A DNA stretch of 64,000 nt from NCBI GenBank assembly GCA_025141015.1, contig CP081098.1:2238501-2302500 (forward strand), read 5' to 3'. Positions 1 to 9,160 of this stretch are shown in pieces. How positions within the stretch are numbered: the first letter of the stretch is position 1; the number at the start of each line of letters is the position of its first letter. The translations under genes were made by a program, and so were the position numbers. The notes beneath the pieces were generated by a model that ran no database searches, was not told where the DNA came from, and saw nothing but the letters and a program-made list of their open reading frames with translations. The DNA is from Rhodobacteraceae bacterium M382 (GTDB taxonomy: Bacteria > Pseudomonadota > Alphaproteobacteria > Rhodobacterales > Rhodobacteraceae).

Positions 1-1268
1 CCGATTTCGGTCAGCCAGGCGGGCAGACCCCGATTTGGCTTGGGGCGGTTGTTCAGAATATCAATGCTGCGGCTGGATTTGCCCAATGCCAATTCCGCCA
101 GCGCCTTGCCAAAACCGACGCCGCGCGCCACGCCGGTGCCGTTGCAGAATGCCGCGCCAAAAACGCGTGTCCCGAGTTTGCCAAACACCATGCCGCCATT
201 ATGCGCCATGGTCAGCAACCCGCCCCAGCTGTGTTCATATCCGATATGGGACAGGTCCGGATACCGCCGGTCAAAGGCGATCTGGTGATGCCTGTGGGCG
301 CGATCGACGTCTGCCTGATGCGATTGAAACCCGCGGGCATAGGAATAGACATTTCGCAAAAACAAACGGTTGTCCTGTGTCAGGCGCAGCGTGGTGCCAA
401 AGCTTTCGGCGGGGATGACGCCAAATGGGCCCCGGGCACCAACCGTTTCCAGTTCGGTTTTGGTCAAGGCCCGCGTCATTGATCCATAGGTATAGACCGG
501 GATTGCGGTCTGTTCGAAATAACCGCTGGTGGTCAGATAGGCGGCATTGCACAGGCACAGGGTGCGGGCCCGTATCACCCCATCCGGGGTTTCGCACAGA
601 TGGTGCTGTGCCTCGGTCGAGATCCCTGTAACCGGCGTCTTTTCATACACGGTCACGTTCTCCGGCAGCGCCGTAACCAGATTCACCAGATATTTGGCGG
701 GCTGCAGCAAAACGGTTCCCGGTGTGTGAAGGGCCGATACATAGTGTTTTGACCCGGTTATGGATTGAATTTCGTCCTTGTCGACCCAGCTGAAATCCTT
801 GCCGATCTGGGGCAGGGCGTGGGCCATGTCGTGCAGACATTGTACACCGCGATCTGTTGCAGCAGCGTGGTATTTTCCCGAAGCATCCCAATCACACGCG
901 ACACCCAGATCGCTGACGGCGCTGTGCATGTATCTGATGCCTTCGACATTGACGTGAAATTCTTCGGCGTTGCCTGTCTTGTCTTCGGCAAAATGTTTGT
1001 TGCGCGGGTTATGGGCGAGATCAATGGCAAACCCGGCGCAACGGCCGGCTGCATTGTTGCCGATGCGGCCCGCATCCACCAATATGATCCGCGCATTCGG
1101 AGCGAGATCAGCCAATCGACGCGCACAGTGCAATCCCATCCAACCGCCGCCCACAACCAGATAGTCACAGGTTATGTCAACACTCAGCCGACGGGCCGGT
1201 GTCCGGTTCCCAAGTGCCGCGTACCACCCGGAAGATGAGGGCTCCATATGAACATTCTTTAGCTTCAT
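1..1268 (-). CDS. FAD-dependent amino-acid/amine oxidoreductase (DAO family), 3' end cut by window edge
   Basis: The reverse strand is open from an ATG at 1268 to the left edge, about 422 codons, so only the last few residues can be missing for a family of roughly 430-440. Near residue 37 it has a Rossmann FAD-binding segment, DYLVVGGGWMGLHCARRLA, followed by a conserved-looking NNAAGRCAGFAID stretch. A GGLLTMAHNGG segment and an FCNGTGVARG segment near the end are typical of DAO proteins of the OrdL/PuuB type, which oxidise secondary or tertiary amines. A second in-frame ATG at 1247 is a possible start. The gene is divergent from a LysR gene 69 bp away and close to MttB and GcvT-like genes, which suggests demethylation of an N-methylated amine. 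The substrate is unknown. Confidence 0.85.
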   Translation of the reverse strand, partial: MKLKNVHMEPSSSGWYAALGNRTPARRLSVDITCDYLVVGGGWMGLHCARRLADLAPNARIILVDAGRIGNNAAGRCAGFAIDLAHNPRNKHFAEDKTGNAEEFHVNVEGIRYMHSAVSDLGVACDWDASGKYHAAATDRGVQCLHDMAHALPQIGKDFSWVDKDEIQSITGSKHYVSALHTPGTVLLQPAKYLVNLVTALPENVTVYEKTPVTGISTEAQHHLCETPDGVIRARTLCLCNAAYLTTSGYFEQTAIPVYTYGSMTRALTKTELETVGARGPFGVIPAESFGTTLRLTQDNRLFLRNVYSYARGFQSHQADVDRAHRHHQIAFDRRYPDLSHIGYEHSWGGLLTMAHNGGMVFGKLGTRVFGAAFCNGTGVARGVGFGKALAELALGKSSRSIDILNNRPKPNRGLPAWLTEI

Positions 1269-1337
1269 ACGGTGATATTAGGGAGAGACGTGATTTTCAG
1301 TAGATAGTCTTTGTTCATCTGGATATTAGTTGAATTT

Positions 1338-2231
1338 ATGTCTGGATTGCAAAAACTCCTCCCGTCTGCCAATGCGCTTCTGGTGTTCGAAGTGGCCGCC
1401 CGGTTGCAAAGCTTCAAGGCGGCGGCGTTGGAATTGAATGTGACTCAGCCCAGCATCAGCCACACGATCAAATCCATGGAAGCCCATCTGGGAGTGCAAT
1501 TGTTCGAACGCGGCAATCGTGGGGTGCGTCTGACCAAAGCGGGCGCAGAGCTGAACGCCGTTCTGACCCCGGCCTTGGCACAGATCGAAGACAGGCTGCG
1601 AAACATTTCCGGACACGACAGCCAGACCATAACGATTGCCGCATCGACGTCGGTTGCGGCGCAGTGGCTGTTGCCGTTGACGGCCATATTTCAACGCGCG
1701 CATCCGGGGATCAATGTGCGCATCATGACCACCGACCGGAACGTCGAGCCGGGAAATGAAGTTGATCTGACAATTCGCCGGGGTTTGCTGAACTGGAGCA
1801 GGCCGAACAGCTGGATGCTGTGTCGGGAGGAACTGTATACGATTTGCAGCCCCGCATATCTCGAACGGGCCGGTCCGGTTCGGGGTTTGGAGGATCTGAA
1901 AAACCATGCGATCATTCACAACGCCGAACCGTTTCGCAACAGAATGACCTGGCAGGGGTGGTTGAAGTGTCAGGGGTTTGAGGGGCCGGAACTGCCGGAA
2001 ACGCTGGTCCTGAACGATTACCAGCTGGCTTTGCAGGCCTGCCTGGCAGGCGAAGGAATTGCATTGGGCTGGTCAATCACATCAAAGAACCTGGTAGATA
2101 CCGGGATCCTGGTGCGACCTTTGTGCCAGGAAATCCATACTGACTATGGGTTCTACATGATTGGCCCCAAAGCCCTCGAAATCTCGCGCGCCCGGATGAA
2201 ATATGTCAATTGGTTGCGCGAAAACGTATGA
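1338..2231 (+). CDS. LysR-family transcriptional regulator (GcvA-like)
   Basis: The first 65 residues form a typical LysR winged helix-turn-helix (FEVAARLQSFKAAALELNVT, then QPSISHTIKSMEAHLGVQLF). A periplasmic-binding-protein-like effector domain follows, and the length is standard at 297 residues. An upstream in-frame ATG at 1311 would add nine hydrophobic residues; I chose 1338 because family members begin just before the helix-turn-helix. The gene is divergent from the FAD oxidoreductase, so the 69-bp gap probably holds its operator and it probably controls that gene. The GcvA-like effector domain fits a role in glycine or betaine C1 metabolism, but the ligand is inferred only from context. 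Confidence 0.88.
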   Translation: MSGLQKLLPSANALLVFEVAARLQSFKAAALELNVTQPSISHTIKSMEAHLGVQLFERGNRGVRLTKAGAELNAVLTPALAQIEDRLRNISGHDSQTITIAASTSVAAQWLLPLTAIFQRAHPGINVRIMTTDRNVEPGNEVDLTIRRGLLNWSRPNSWMLCREELYTICSPAYLERAGPVRGLEDLKNHAIIHNAEPFRNRMTWQGWLKCQGFEGPELPETLVLNDYQLALQACLAGEGIALGWSITSKNLVDTGILVRPLCQEIHTDYGFYMIGPKALEISRARMKYVNWLRENV

Positions 2232-2273
2232 CGGGCCACCGCATTGTGGACCCCATCAGGGCAACCGCTGTGG

Positions 2274-3143
2274 CTACTGGGTTCTGATCCAGTCTACAAA
2301 AGCTTTGACGCTGTTTTGGACCTTGTCGCGACGTGGGCGTGCGATGAAATAGCCATAGTCGGCGAGCGCCTGATCCGACAGGTGATACAGCTTTTGTTCG
2401 TGCAACTCGCGGTCGATCAATGAATCCATGAGAGCAATGCCCTGGCCGTCTATTACGGCCTGGACCCGAACATTGGGGTCAGGGATGATCAGCGTGTCCC
2501 GTCGGATCCGTGGTGGCAGGTGGGCCATGTTTAGCCATTCGGTCCAGGCATTGCTGTCATCGTGATCCCGCAGCAACGTAAAGGTCGAGAACGCCTGTTC
2601 CAACCCAATCTCATTGACCAGCGCCAGGGCGGCTCGATTGCCAACGGGGTAGGCGGGGCAGGGCAGAAAGGGGATGATTTCTTCGTCCTGCCACTGTCCG
2701 TTGCCCCATCTGATTGCAATGTCGACGCCTTGGGCCTTGAGATCAAAAAGCCGGATCATTGGCTGCAGGCGCAATTGGATGTCAGGATGGGCCTGCATAA
2801 ACGACATCAGCCTGGGCGACAGCCAACGGGCTGCGAAATAGGTTGAAACACCCACCGTCAAACTGCGGGTTGATGTTCCCTTGATCACCTGAATATCGGA
2901 TTCGATTTCTTCATAATGATCCTGACAGAGGGTCAGCAGCTTCTGACCTTCGGCGGTCAGTGTCACACCGCGCGCGTTGCGATGAAACAGTGCAAGCCCC
3001 AGATCCGTTTCCAGCGTTTTGACCTGATAGCTGATGGCCCCTTTGGTCATGTTCAGAGCGTGGGCGGCATCCGAAAAGCTGAGGTATCGGGCGATTTCGA
3101 CAAACAGCCGCAGGGAGTCGTGATGGTGAAAACGAACAGGCAT
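2274..3143 (-). CDS. LysR-family transcriptional regulator (GcvA-like), divergent from mttB homolog
   Basis: This is a second LysR regulator of 289 residues from the ATG at 3143 (MPVRFHHHDSLRLFVEIARY). The helix-turn-helix spans about residues 8-65 (ALNMTKGAISYQVKTLETDL), followed by a GcvA-type substrate domain. An upstream ATG at 3179 would add twelve residues that do not resemble the family, so 3143 is preferred. It is convergent with the first LysR gene and divergent from the MttB-family gene; the 106-bp A+T-rich gap at 3144-3249 is the likely shared operator and promoter region. Having two regulators of the same type at one short catabolic locus suggests that the oxidoreductase and the methyltransferase pair are separately controlled. 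Confidence 0.87.
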   Translation of the reverse strand: MPVRFHHHDSLRLFVEIARYLSFSDAAHALNMTKGAISYQVKTLETDLGLALFHRNARGVTLTAEGQKLLTLCQDHYEEIESDIQVIKGTSTRSLTVGVSTYFAARWLSPRLMSFMQAHPDIQLRLQPMIRLFDLKAQGVDIAIRWGNGQWQDEEIIPFLPCPAYPVGNRAALALVNEIGLEQAFSTFTLLRDHDDSNAWTEWLNMAHLPPRIRRDTLIIPDPNVRVQAVIDGQGIALMDSLIDRELHEQKLYHLSDQALADYGYFIARPRRDKVQNSVKAFVDWIRTQ

Positions 3144-3249
3144 GGAGAACCGTTTAAAATACTTGAACGCAAAGAGCAAAATTTATCCATTGTCGGATCA
3201 CAAAAATCCTAAAATATAAAGCCAATGGAAATCTCGGGAGGGGTTTGAG

Positions 3250-4800
3250 TTGGAAAAAATGAACGTTCTGGGGCATATTACCCAACGTGGACGTCTGCGT
3301 CGGGGCCGATTGACCCGACACAATGCACCCCAGCCCGTGCCCGTGTATCGGCACCGCAAGATCCCGGTTTACGACTTGCTTGGGGATGCGGCATTGACCC
3401 GGATCGAGGATCAGGCCGATTGGATCCTGGACACGATCGGTGTCGAATTTCGGGGGGACGAAACAGCGCTCGCGCTCTTTGCCGCGGCAGGGGCGCGGGT
3501 TGATGGCGCGCGCGTCCGGTTTGAACCGGGGCTGGCCCGGCATCTCTGTGCGACGGCTCCGGCGGAATTCAGGCTGCACAGCCGCGACGCGACCAATTCG
3601 GTTGATCTGGGGGGCGACAATCTGGTGCTGATGCCCGGATATGGGGCACCATTTGTGACCGACCTGGACCGCGGGCGGCGCTATGGCACGCTGGATGATT
3701 TTCGCAACTTTGTGAAGCTGGCGTATATGTCCCCCTGGCTGCATCATTCCGGGGGGACAGTGGTTGAACCGACGGATGTTGCCGTGAACAAACGGCACCT
3801 GGACATGATGCTGGCCCATCTCACCCTGTCAACCAAACCGTTCATGGGGGGCGTGACATCGCCCGGGCGTGCCCAGGACAGCATCGACATGGCCCGATTG
3901 GTTTTTGGGGCTGAGTTCATGGACCGGAACGCCGTGATGCAGGCCAATATCAATGTCAATTCTCCTTTGATTTATGATGACACCATGTCGGGTGCCTTGC
4001 GGGTGTATGCGGCGGCCAATCAATGCGTCTGCATCTCTCCGGCCATTTTTGCCGGCGCCATGGGGCCGCTGTCTCCGGCGGCTGTGGCGGCGCAGACCTT
4101 GGCCGAGGCCATGGTAGGTATCGCGCTGAGCCAATTGGTGCGCCCTGGGTGCCCGGCGGTGTTCGGCAGCTTTCACTCGTCGATGAACCTCAAAACCGGA
4201 GCGCTGACCTTTGGATCTCCCGAGGCCAATATGACGACAATGGCGATGTCCCAACTGGGTCGCAGGCTGGGTGTGCCCGTTCGATCGGGAGGGGGGCAGG
4301 TCACCGCGTCCAACGCTGCGGACGGACAGGCAATGCAGGACAGCGCAGATGCGATGTGGGCAACGTTGCTGTCCGGCGGGCATCAGGTCTGGCACGCGGC
4401 TGGTTGGCTCGAAGGGGGGCTGGTCATGTCCTATGAGAAATTCGTCATGGATCTCGACCATTGTGGCGCGATGTTGAAGATGTTGCAGGGCTTTGGGGTC
4501 GAAGACGAAGACTTTGGTCGCGACGCCTATCACGAGGCTGGACCGGGTGAGAATTTCCTGTCGACGGGCCACATCCTGCGCCATTACACCACCGCGAATT
4601 TTCAGCCCCGGATCCCCGAAGCGGGGCCATATGAAACCTGGAACGAAAACGGTGCCCAGACCGTTGATCAACGCGCCACTGCGCGTTGGCAGCAGATGCT
4701 GGCAGCGTATGAACCACCCGACATGCAAGACAACATGCGCGCTGCGCTGATGGAATTCGTGGCCGAACGCAAAGCCGCCGTGCCCGATGAATGGTATTAG
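3250..4800 (+). CDS. MttB-family (trimethylamine/betaine:corrinoid-type) methyltransferase, non-pyrrolysine
   Basis: The protein has 516 residues and reads throughout as the MttB superfamily (COG5598), TIM-barrel methyltransferases that take a methyl group from quaternary or tertiary amines. Family-like blocks include PGYGAPFVTDLDRGRRYGTL, HHSGGTVVEPTDV, ALSQLVRPGCPAVFGSF and SGGGQVTASNAADGQA. The frame is uninterrupted, so no pyrrolysine codon is present. This matches the widespread non-Pyl homologs, some of which act on glycine or proline betaine. A strong Shine-Dalgarno (GGGAGGGG, 3236-3243) sits 6 nt from TTG 3250 but 15 nt from the in-frame ATG at 3259, so I chose TTG. The GcvT-like gene follows after 13 bp. 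No corrinoid-binding protein gene is visible in the window. Confidence 0.85.
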   Translation: MEKMNVLGHITQRGRLRRGRLTRHNAPQPVPVYRHRKIPVYDLLGDAALTRIEDQADWILDTIGVEFRGDETALALFAAAGARVDGARVRFEPGLARHLCATAPAEFRLHSRDATNSVDLGGDNLVLMPGYGAPFVTDLDRGRRYGTLDDFRNFVKLAYMSPWLHHSGGTVVEPTDVAVNKRHLDMMLAHLTLSTKPFMGGVTSPGRAQDSIDMARLVFGAEFMDRNAVMQANINVNSPLIYDDTMSGALRVYAAANQCVCISPAIFAGAMGPLSPAAVAAQTLAEAMVGIALSQLVRPGCPAVFGSFHSSMNLKTGALTFGSPEANMTTMAMSQLGRRLGVPVRSGGGQVTASNAADGQAMQDSADAMWATLLSGGHQVWHAAGWLEGGLVMSYEKFVMDLDHCGAMLKMLQGFGVEDEDFGRDAYHEAGPGENFLSTGHILRHYTTANFQPRIPEAGPYETWNENGAQTVDQRATARWQQMLAAYEPPDMQDNMRAALMEFVAERKAAVPDEWY

Positions 4801-4813
4801 GAAGGACCCCAAA

Positions 4814-5905
4814 ATGACCAAAGAACTTAGCCGCACGTCGGCTCTTGCTGCACGACATATTGCTCTTGGATCCGGGCTGGAGGATTGGAACGGGATGGGC
4901 ACAGCCTGGACCTATGACACCGACCCGAATGATGAACATGATGCGGTGCGGGATCGGGCCGGGATGTTCGATATGTCTGCGCTCAAAAAGGTTTTTGTGC
5001 GTGGCCCGGATGCGCAGGCGGTTCTGGATCATCTGACCACGCGGGATCTGTCCCGGCTGGTTCCGGGCAGGTCGGTTTACCTGTGTGTTCTGACCGACTC
5101 TGGCGGCATTGCCGATGATGCGATCGTGTCGAACAACGGTGGCGAGGAATGGATGATCGTGCACGGGTCCGGTGACACCATGGCGCTGCTTGCGGCCTCG
5201 GCAGTCGGGCGGGATGTGGCGTTGGAGTTTACAGACGAATTGCATGATCTGTCAGTCCAGGGGCCCAAGGCCCTGCAGATTCTGAATGCGCATTGCGATA
5301 TTGATTTGGCCGCTCTGGCCTATTTTGACCACAGGCCGGTCCATTTGTTTGGCCACCCGTGCCGGATTTCACGTACCGGATATTCCGGTGAACGTGGGTA
5401 CGAGATTTTTGCCGATGGCGGGGTGATCAAGGACATTTGGGACAAATTGGTTGATGCCGGTGTCATGCCCTGTTCGTTCACTGCCCTGGACAAGGTCCGG
5501 ATTGAAGCCGGTCTGTTGTTTTACGGGTATGACATGACCCAGGCCCATACCCCCTGGGAAGTTGGTTTGGAGTTCACGGTCAGCACATCCAAGGGAGATT
5601 TCCGCGGCAAGGAGGCCGTGATGGCGGCCCGGGGAGATGAAAAGATCACCAATGTTTGCCTGGATATCAAACATTCCGACATGGTCGAAGGCGGAGAAGT
5701 GTTGTCGATAGGGGGCAGCGCCGTGGGCGTGATCAACAGCCCCTGCTATTCGCATCGTTTGGGCAAATCTCTTGCGCTCGCGCATGTTCAGACAGGGATC
5801 CCGGTTGGGACTGTGCTCAGCGTTGCAAGCGAAACATTTGAAACCACGGCGACCATTGTCCCAAGCCCGATCTACGATCCGAAAAAGGCGCGCACGCACA
5901 GCTGA
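4814..5905 (+). CDS. GcvT-like aminomethyltransferase / folate-dependent methyl acceptor protein
   Basis: This 363-residue protein has the tetrahydrofolate-binding GcvT fold followed by the C-terminal beta-barrel. Recognisable blocks are FDMSALKKVFVRGPDA, the GGIADD segment that carries the catalytic-type Asp pair of GcvT, RTGYSGERGYEIF (the usual RTGYTGE-type motif) and LDKVRIEAGLLFYGYDMT. The ATG at 4814 follows an AGGAAGGA ribosome site; an upstream ATG at 4787 lies inside the mttB-like gene. It is probably co-transcribed with that gene. The likely role is moving a one-carbon unit from the demethylation reaction to tetrahydrofolate. No H, P or L protein genes of the glycine cleavage system are nearby, so it is not the housekeeping gcvT. 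Confidence 0.85.
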   Translation: MTKELSRTSALAARHIALGSGLEDWNGMGTAWTYDTDPNDEHDAVRDRAGMFDMSALKKVFVRGPDAQAVLDHLTTRDLSRLVPGRSVYLCVLTDSGGIADDAIVSNNGGEEWMIVHGSGDTMALLAASAVGRDVALEFTDELHDLSVQGPKALQILNAHCDIDLAALAYFDHRPVHLFGHPCRISRTGYSGERGYEIFADGGVIKDIWDKLVDAGVMPCSFTALDKVRIEAGLLFYGYDMTQAHTPWEVGLEFTVSTSKGDFRGKEAVMAARGDEKITNVCLDIKHSDMVEGGEVLSIGGSAVGVINSPCYSHRLGKSLALAHVQTGIPVGTVLSVASETFETTATIVPSPIYDPKKARTHS

Positions 5906-6186
5906 CAAGAGCGGGGTGACGGCTGCGAACACACCCGAACAGATCGGTTTGTCCAATGATCTGTTCGGCGTGGCACAGGTGTTGCGGGCATCATCTGTGG
6001 CAGATGGCAGTGGCTGATGACGGCTCTGGTGCGGCGGATGCAGCCGCGCCTGAAAACCGGTTTTGTCGATTTGATCCGATGAACTGGGACTTGACGACAT
6101 CAAGTCCAGATTGCCAAACTGAGCAAAGGATTATGCAACCAATCAGAGTTTAAAAACCAATATCTGAATTGCAGGCGGGGTATGAC

Positions 6187-6858
6187 ATGCGAAAGACGTT
6201 TTGGAGTGTTGTCTGCATCGCGGCCAGCACCATGCCCTTGGCGGCCCAAGAATGGCAGGTTCTCGGTGGTATTGAGGCGGTGTCCAATTACGTCTCCAAT
6301 GGCGTCACCCAGTCCAATGGAAACCCCGCAATCCAGCCTTGGGTCGAGATCAACAATGCCCATTTCTACGCTGGCCTGTGGGCGTCGAACGTGGATTTTG
6401 GAAATTCCGACGATTACGAACTTGATATCTATCTGGGTTATCGGCGCAGCTTTGCGAATGATCTGTTTATCGACCTCGGCTATGCGCGGTATCTGTATGA
6501 CGGGACCGGGGATTGTTGCGGTGAATTGAAGGTGACGGCCGCCTATCCCATTCATGATCGGGTCGGGCTGTTGGGGTATGTTGCCTACAATCCCGAAAGC
6601 GATGAATGGAACCGCCGTGCGACCCTGGCCTACAAGGTCAACGACAAGATTTCGCTGTCAGGGACGTATGGATATTCCGATTTCAACCAACATGATTACT
6701 GGGATGTCGGGGCGTCGTTTCCGCTGACGGATACGGTGGCGATGGATGTCCGGTATCAAGGGTCCGAAGCCGGGGACGAAGGGGTGGTTGTCGGTGTGTC
6801 CTGGTCTGCGTCGCAGGTGAGCATGGCGCAGCTGTTTTTGGCCCCCTTCCGCCGGTAG
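6187..6858 (+). CDS. TorF-family putative porin (Gcw_chp / TIGR02001 type)
   Basis: This is a 223-residue exported beta-barrel protein. Residues 1-21 form a signal peptide ending AAQ. The rest has alternating aromatic and polar strands: GGIEAVSNYVSNGVTQSNGN, then WVEINNAHFYAGLWASNVDFG, then ELDIYLGYRRSF. These are the diagnostic N-terminal blocks of the TorF/Gcw_chp outer-membrane family. I chose the ATG at 6187 over 6169 because it is preceded by AGGCGGGG and begins a clean signal sequence. The gene stands alone, 280 bp after the GcvT-like gene, with no other transport gene beside it. The transported substrate is not known for most of the family. Confidence 0.85.
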   Translation: MRKTFWSVVCIAASTMPLAAQEWQVLGGIEAVSNYVSNGVTQSNGNPAIQPWVEINNAHFYAGLWASNVDFGNSDDYELDIYLGYRRSFANDLFIDLGYARYLYDGTGDCCGELKVTAAYPIHDRVGLLGYVAYNPESDEWNRRATLAYKVNDKISLSGTYGYSDFNQHDYWDVGASFPLTDTVAMDVRYQGSEAGDEGVVVGVSWSASQVSMAQLFLAPFRR

Positions 6859-7172
6859 CGACACGCCTGGCGGACCAGAGCGTGGCGGTGGATGCCAATC
6901 GCACAACGCACACACGAATTTCAACTTGCAACATGTTGTGAACAAACGATTAGATCCGGCTGAATCCGCCGTTTCAGCCGACGATGGTATACCGTTGGCC
7001 GGGCATTTGTTTCCGATCTTACCCGTCGGCTCTCGAAATTGTCGCTAGTCAGATGTTGGCTGACGCAATCCGCTGACCGGGCCCCCGAAACGGTCGCTTA
7101 GAATGCTGTACCAAGCTTTGGTGCGGCCCCGACACCAGATCGATCAACGAGGCATCTGGGAGGACGCGCGAC
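6859..7172. other. Intergenic region, no gene seen
   Basis: I see no supportable coding frame between the porin and the CoA-transferase. The last 20 bases hold the GGGAGGACG ribosome site of the CoA-transferase. I recognise no clear terminator hairpin or structured RNA. Confidence 0.5.
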
Positions 7173-9104
7173 ATGAAGGACAAGACCACAACAACCGAAC
7201 AGGCAATGGCCCTGATCCGCACTGGTGACGTTGTGACCACGACTGGCTTTGTACAAAGCTGTATTCCAGAGATGCTGCACGCGGCGCTGGAAAAGCGCTT
7301 TTTACAGGAGGGCGCGCCCCGTGACCTGACGTTGATCATGTGTGCGGGGGCGGGCGACAGCAAGGGGCTGGGCACTGGCCGTTTGCACCATGATGGGTTG
7401 TTGCGCCGGGTGATTGCCGGCAATTTTGGCCGGATGCCAAAGGTGGCCCAAGCCGCCCAGGAGAACAAGATCTGCGGGTATAACCTGCCACAGGGTGTAA
7501 TCTCGCAGCTGTATCGCGCCTGTGCTGCGGGGCAACCGGGGCTGTTCTCCAAGGTGGGTTTGCACACCTATGTCGACCCGCGCCATGGGGGCGGCAAGGT
7601 CAACAAGGTCACAAATGAAGACATCGTCAGCCATGTCGAAGTCGAAGGCGAAGAGTGGCTGTTTTACAAGGCGACCAAGATCGACGTTGCGTTCATCCGC
7701 GGAACCAGCGCCGACAGGTCCGGCAATATCAGCATGGAACGCGAGGCGTTGACCCTGGACTGTCTGGCCCAGGCCATGGCCGCCCACAACAATGGCGGTA
7801 TCGTCATTGCCCAGGTCGAACGCATTGTCGAAGATGGCTCGATCAAACCCAAGGACGTCAAGATCCCCGGCTTGCTGGTGGATTGTGTGGTTGTCGCGGA
7901 TGATCCCGAGATGCACCGGATGAATTATGGTGTTCAGCACAACCCGGCCCTGTCCGGCGAAATCCGGGTGCCGGTCAATGCCATGGCCAAGATGCCGTTG
8001 GAACAGCGCAAGATCATCGCCCGGCGCGCCGCATTCGAATTGCCACCCAATGGGGCGGTCAACCTGGGCGTTGGTGCGCCCGACGGGGTGGCCGCAGTGG
8101 CAAACGAAGAAAAGGTTACGCCGTATATCACGTTGACCACCGAGGCCGGGGCCGTAGGTGGGGTTCTGGCGGGCGGTTCCAGCTTTGGCAGTTCGGCCAA
8201 TGCGGATTCGATCATCGACCAGAACCAGATGTTCGATTTCTACGACGGGGGCGGGTTGGATCTGACCTGTTTGGGGATGGCGGAATGCGATGCCCAGGGC
8301 AGCGTCAATGCCTCGCGGTTTGGCGGGCGGCTGAATGGCTGCGGCGGGTTCATCAACATCTCTCAGAATTCGCGCGCGGTGGTGTTTGCCGGGACGTTTA
8401 CCGCCGGCGGCCTGCGTGTCGCCGTCGAAGACGGACAACTGCGCATTGTTCAGGAAGGGCGCAACAAGAAGTTCGTGCGCCTGATCGAACAGATCACCTT
8501 CTCGGGGCCCTATGCATCGGAACGCTCGCAGCCGGTTCTGTATGTCACCGAACGCTGCGTGTTGCAGCTGACACCCAAGGGGCTGGAGCTGATCGAGATC
8601 GCTCCGGGGATCGACCTGCAGCGCGACATTCTGGATCAGATGGAATTCAAACCCATCATGGACAATGTCACCACGATGGATCCGCGCATTTTCCGCGATG
8701 AACCCATGGGGCTGATGGATGACCTGCTGAACCTGAACCTGCCGGAACGGATCACCTATGATACCGAGCGCAACCAGCTGTTTGTCAATCTCGAAGGCTG
8801 GAGCGTCAAGAAAATGCGTGACATCGAAGATCTGTCACGGGTTTTGTCGGAGGCGTTCGACAAGAGCGGGCAGGGCGTCAATCTGGTGATGAACCAGAAC
8901 GGTTTTCGCATCGCCGAGGATCTGCAGGATGAATACGCCGAGACGGTTGGAAAAATGCTCGACACATTCAGCGCCTCGGTGGCCCATTACACCACCAGCG
9001 CCTTTATGCGTCTGAAGATGAAGGAAACCTTGTCCAGCCGCGGAGTCCAGCCGCATATTTTTGAAAGCGGCGAAGAGGCGCAGCAGGATTATTGGGGGTC
9101 CTGA
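7173..9104 (+). CDS. Acyl-CoA:acetate/3-ketoacid CoA-transferase (fused alpha-beta, YdiF/Pct-like) with C-terminal extension
   Basis: The 643-residue protein fuses both CoA-transferase family I domains in one chain. The N-terminal half starts with AMALIRTGDVVTTTGFVQSC, and the second half has the active-site block TTEAGAVGGVLAGGSSFG. The catalytic glutamate would be residue 324, the position used by propionate CoA-transferase. Such enzymes move CoA between acetate, propionate, butyrate or 3-oxoacids. YdiF and Pct are about 520-530 residues; here about 110 residues follow (from about residue 530, NLNLPERITYDTERNQLFV), with no recognised domain. A GGGAGGACG ribosome site precedes the ATG and a strong terminator follows the stop. 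The substrate cannot be read from sequence. Confidence 0.88.
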   Translation: MKDKTTTTEQAMALIRTGDVVTTTGFVQSCIPEMLHAALEKRFLQEGAPRDLTLIMCAGAGDSKGLGTGRLHHDGLLRRVIAGNFGRMPKVAQAAQENKICGYNLPQGVISQLYRACAAGQPGLFSKVGLHTYVDPRHGGGKVNKVTNEDIVSHVEVEGEEWLFYKATKIDVAFIRGTSADRSGNISMEREALTLDCLAQAMAAHNNGGIVIAQVERIVEDGSIKPKDVKIPGLLVDCVVVADDPEMHRMNYGVQHNPALSGEIRVPVNAMAKMPLEQRKIIARRAAFELPPNGAVNLGVGAPDGVAAVANEEKVTPYITLTTEAGAVGGVLAGGSSFGSSANADSIIDQNQMFDFYDGGGLDLTCLGMAECDAQGSVNASRFGGRLNGCGGFINISQNSRAVVFAGTFTAGGLRVAVEDGQLRIVQEGRNKKFVRLIEQITFSGPYASERSQPVLYVTERCVLQLTPKGLELIEIAPGIDLQRDILDQMEFKPIMDNVTTMDPRIFRDEPMGLMDDLLNLNLPERITYDTERNQLFVNLEGWSVKKMRDIEDLSRVLSEAFDKSGQGVNLVMNQNGFRIAEDLQDEYAETVGKMLDTFSASVAHYTTSAFMRLKMKETLSSRGVQPHIFESGEEAQQDYWGS

Positions 9105-9110
9105 ATTGGA

Positions 9111-9139
9111 AACGGCGCTGAGTGTTCAGCGCCGTTTTT
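9111..9139 (+). terminator. Rho-independent terminator after the CoA-transferase
   Basis: A perfect 11-bp stem (AACGGCGCTGA / TCAGCGCCGTT) with a four-base loop is followed by a T run. It lies six bases after the stop codon and separates the gene from the convergent pta. Confidence 0.92.
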
Positions 9140-9160
9140 CGTTGATCTGCCCGGTTTGGT

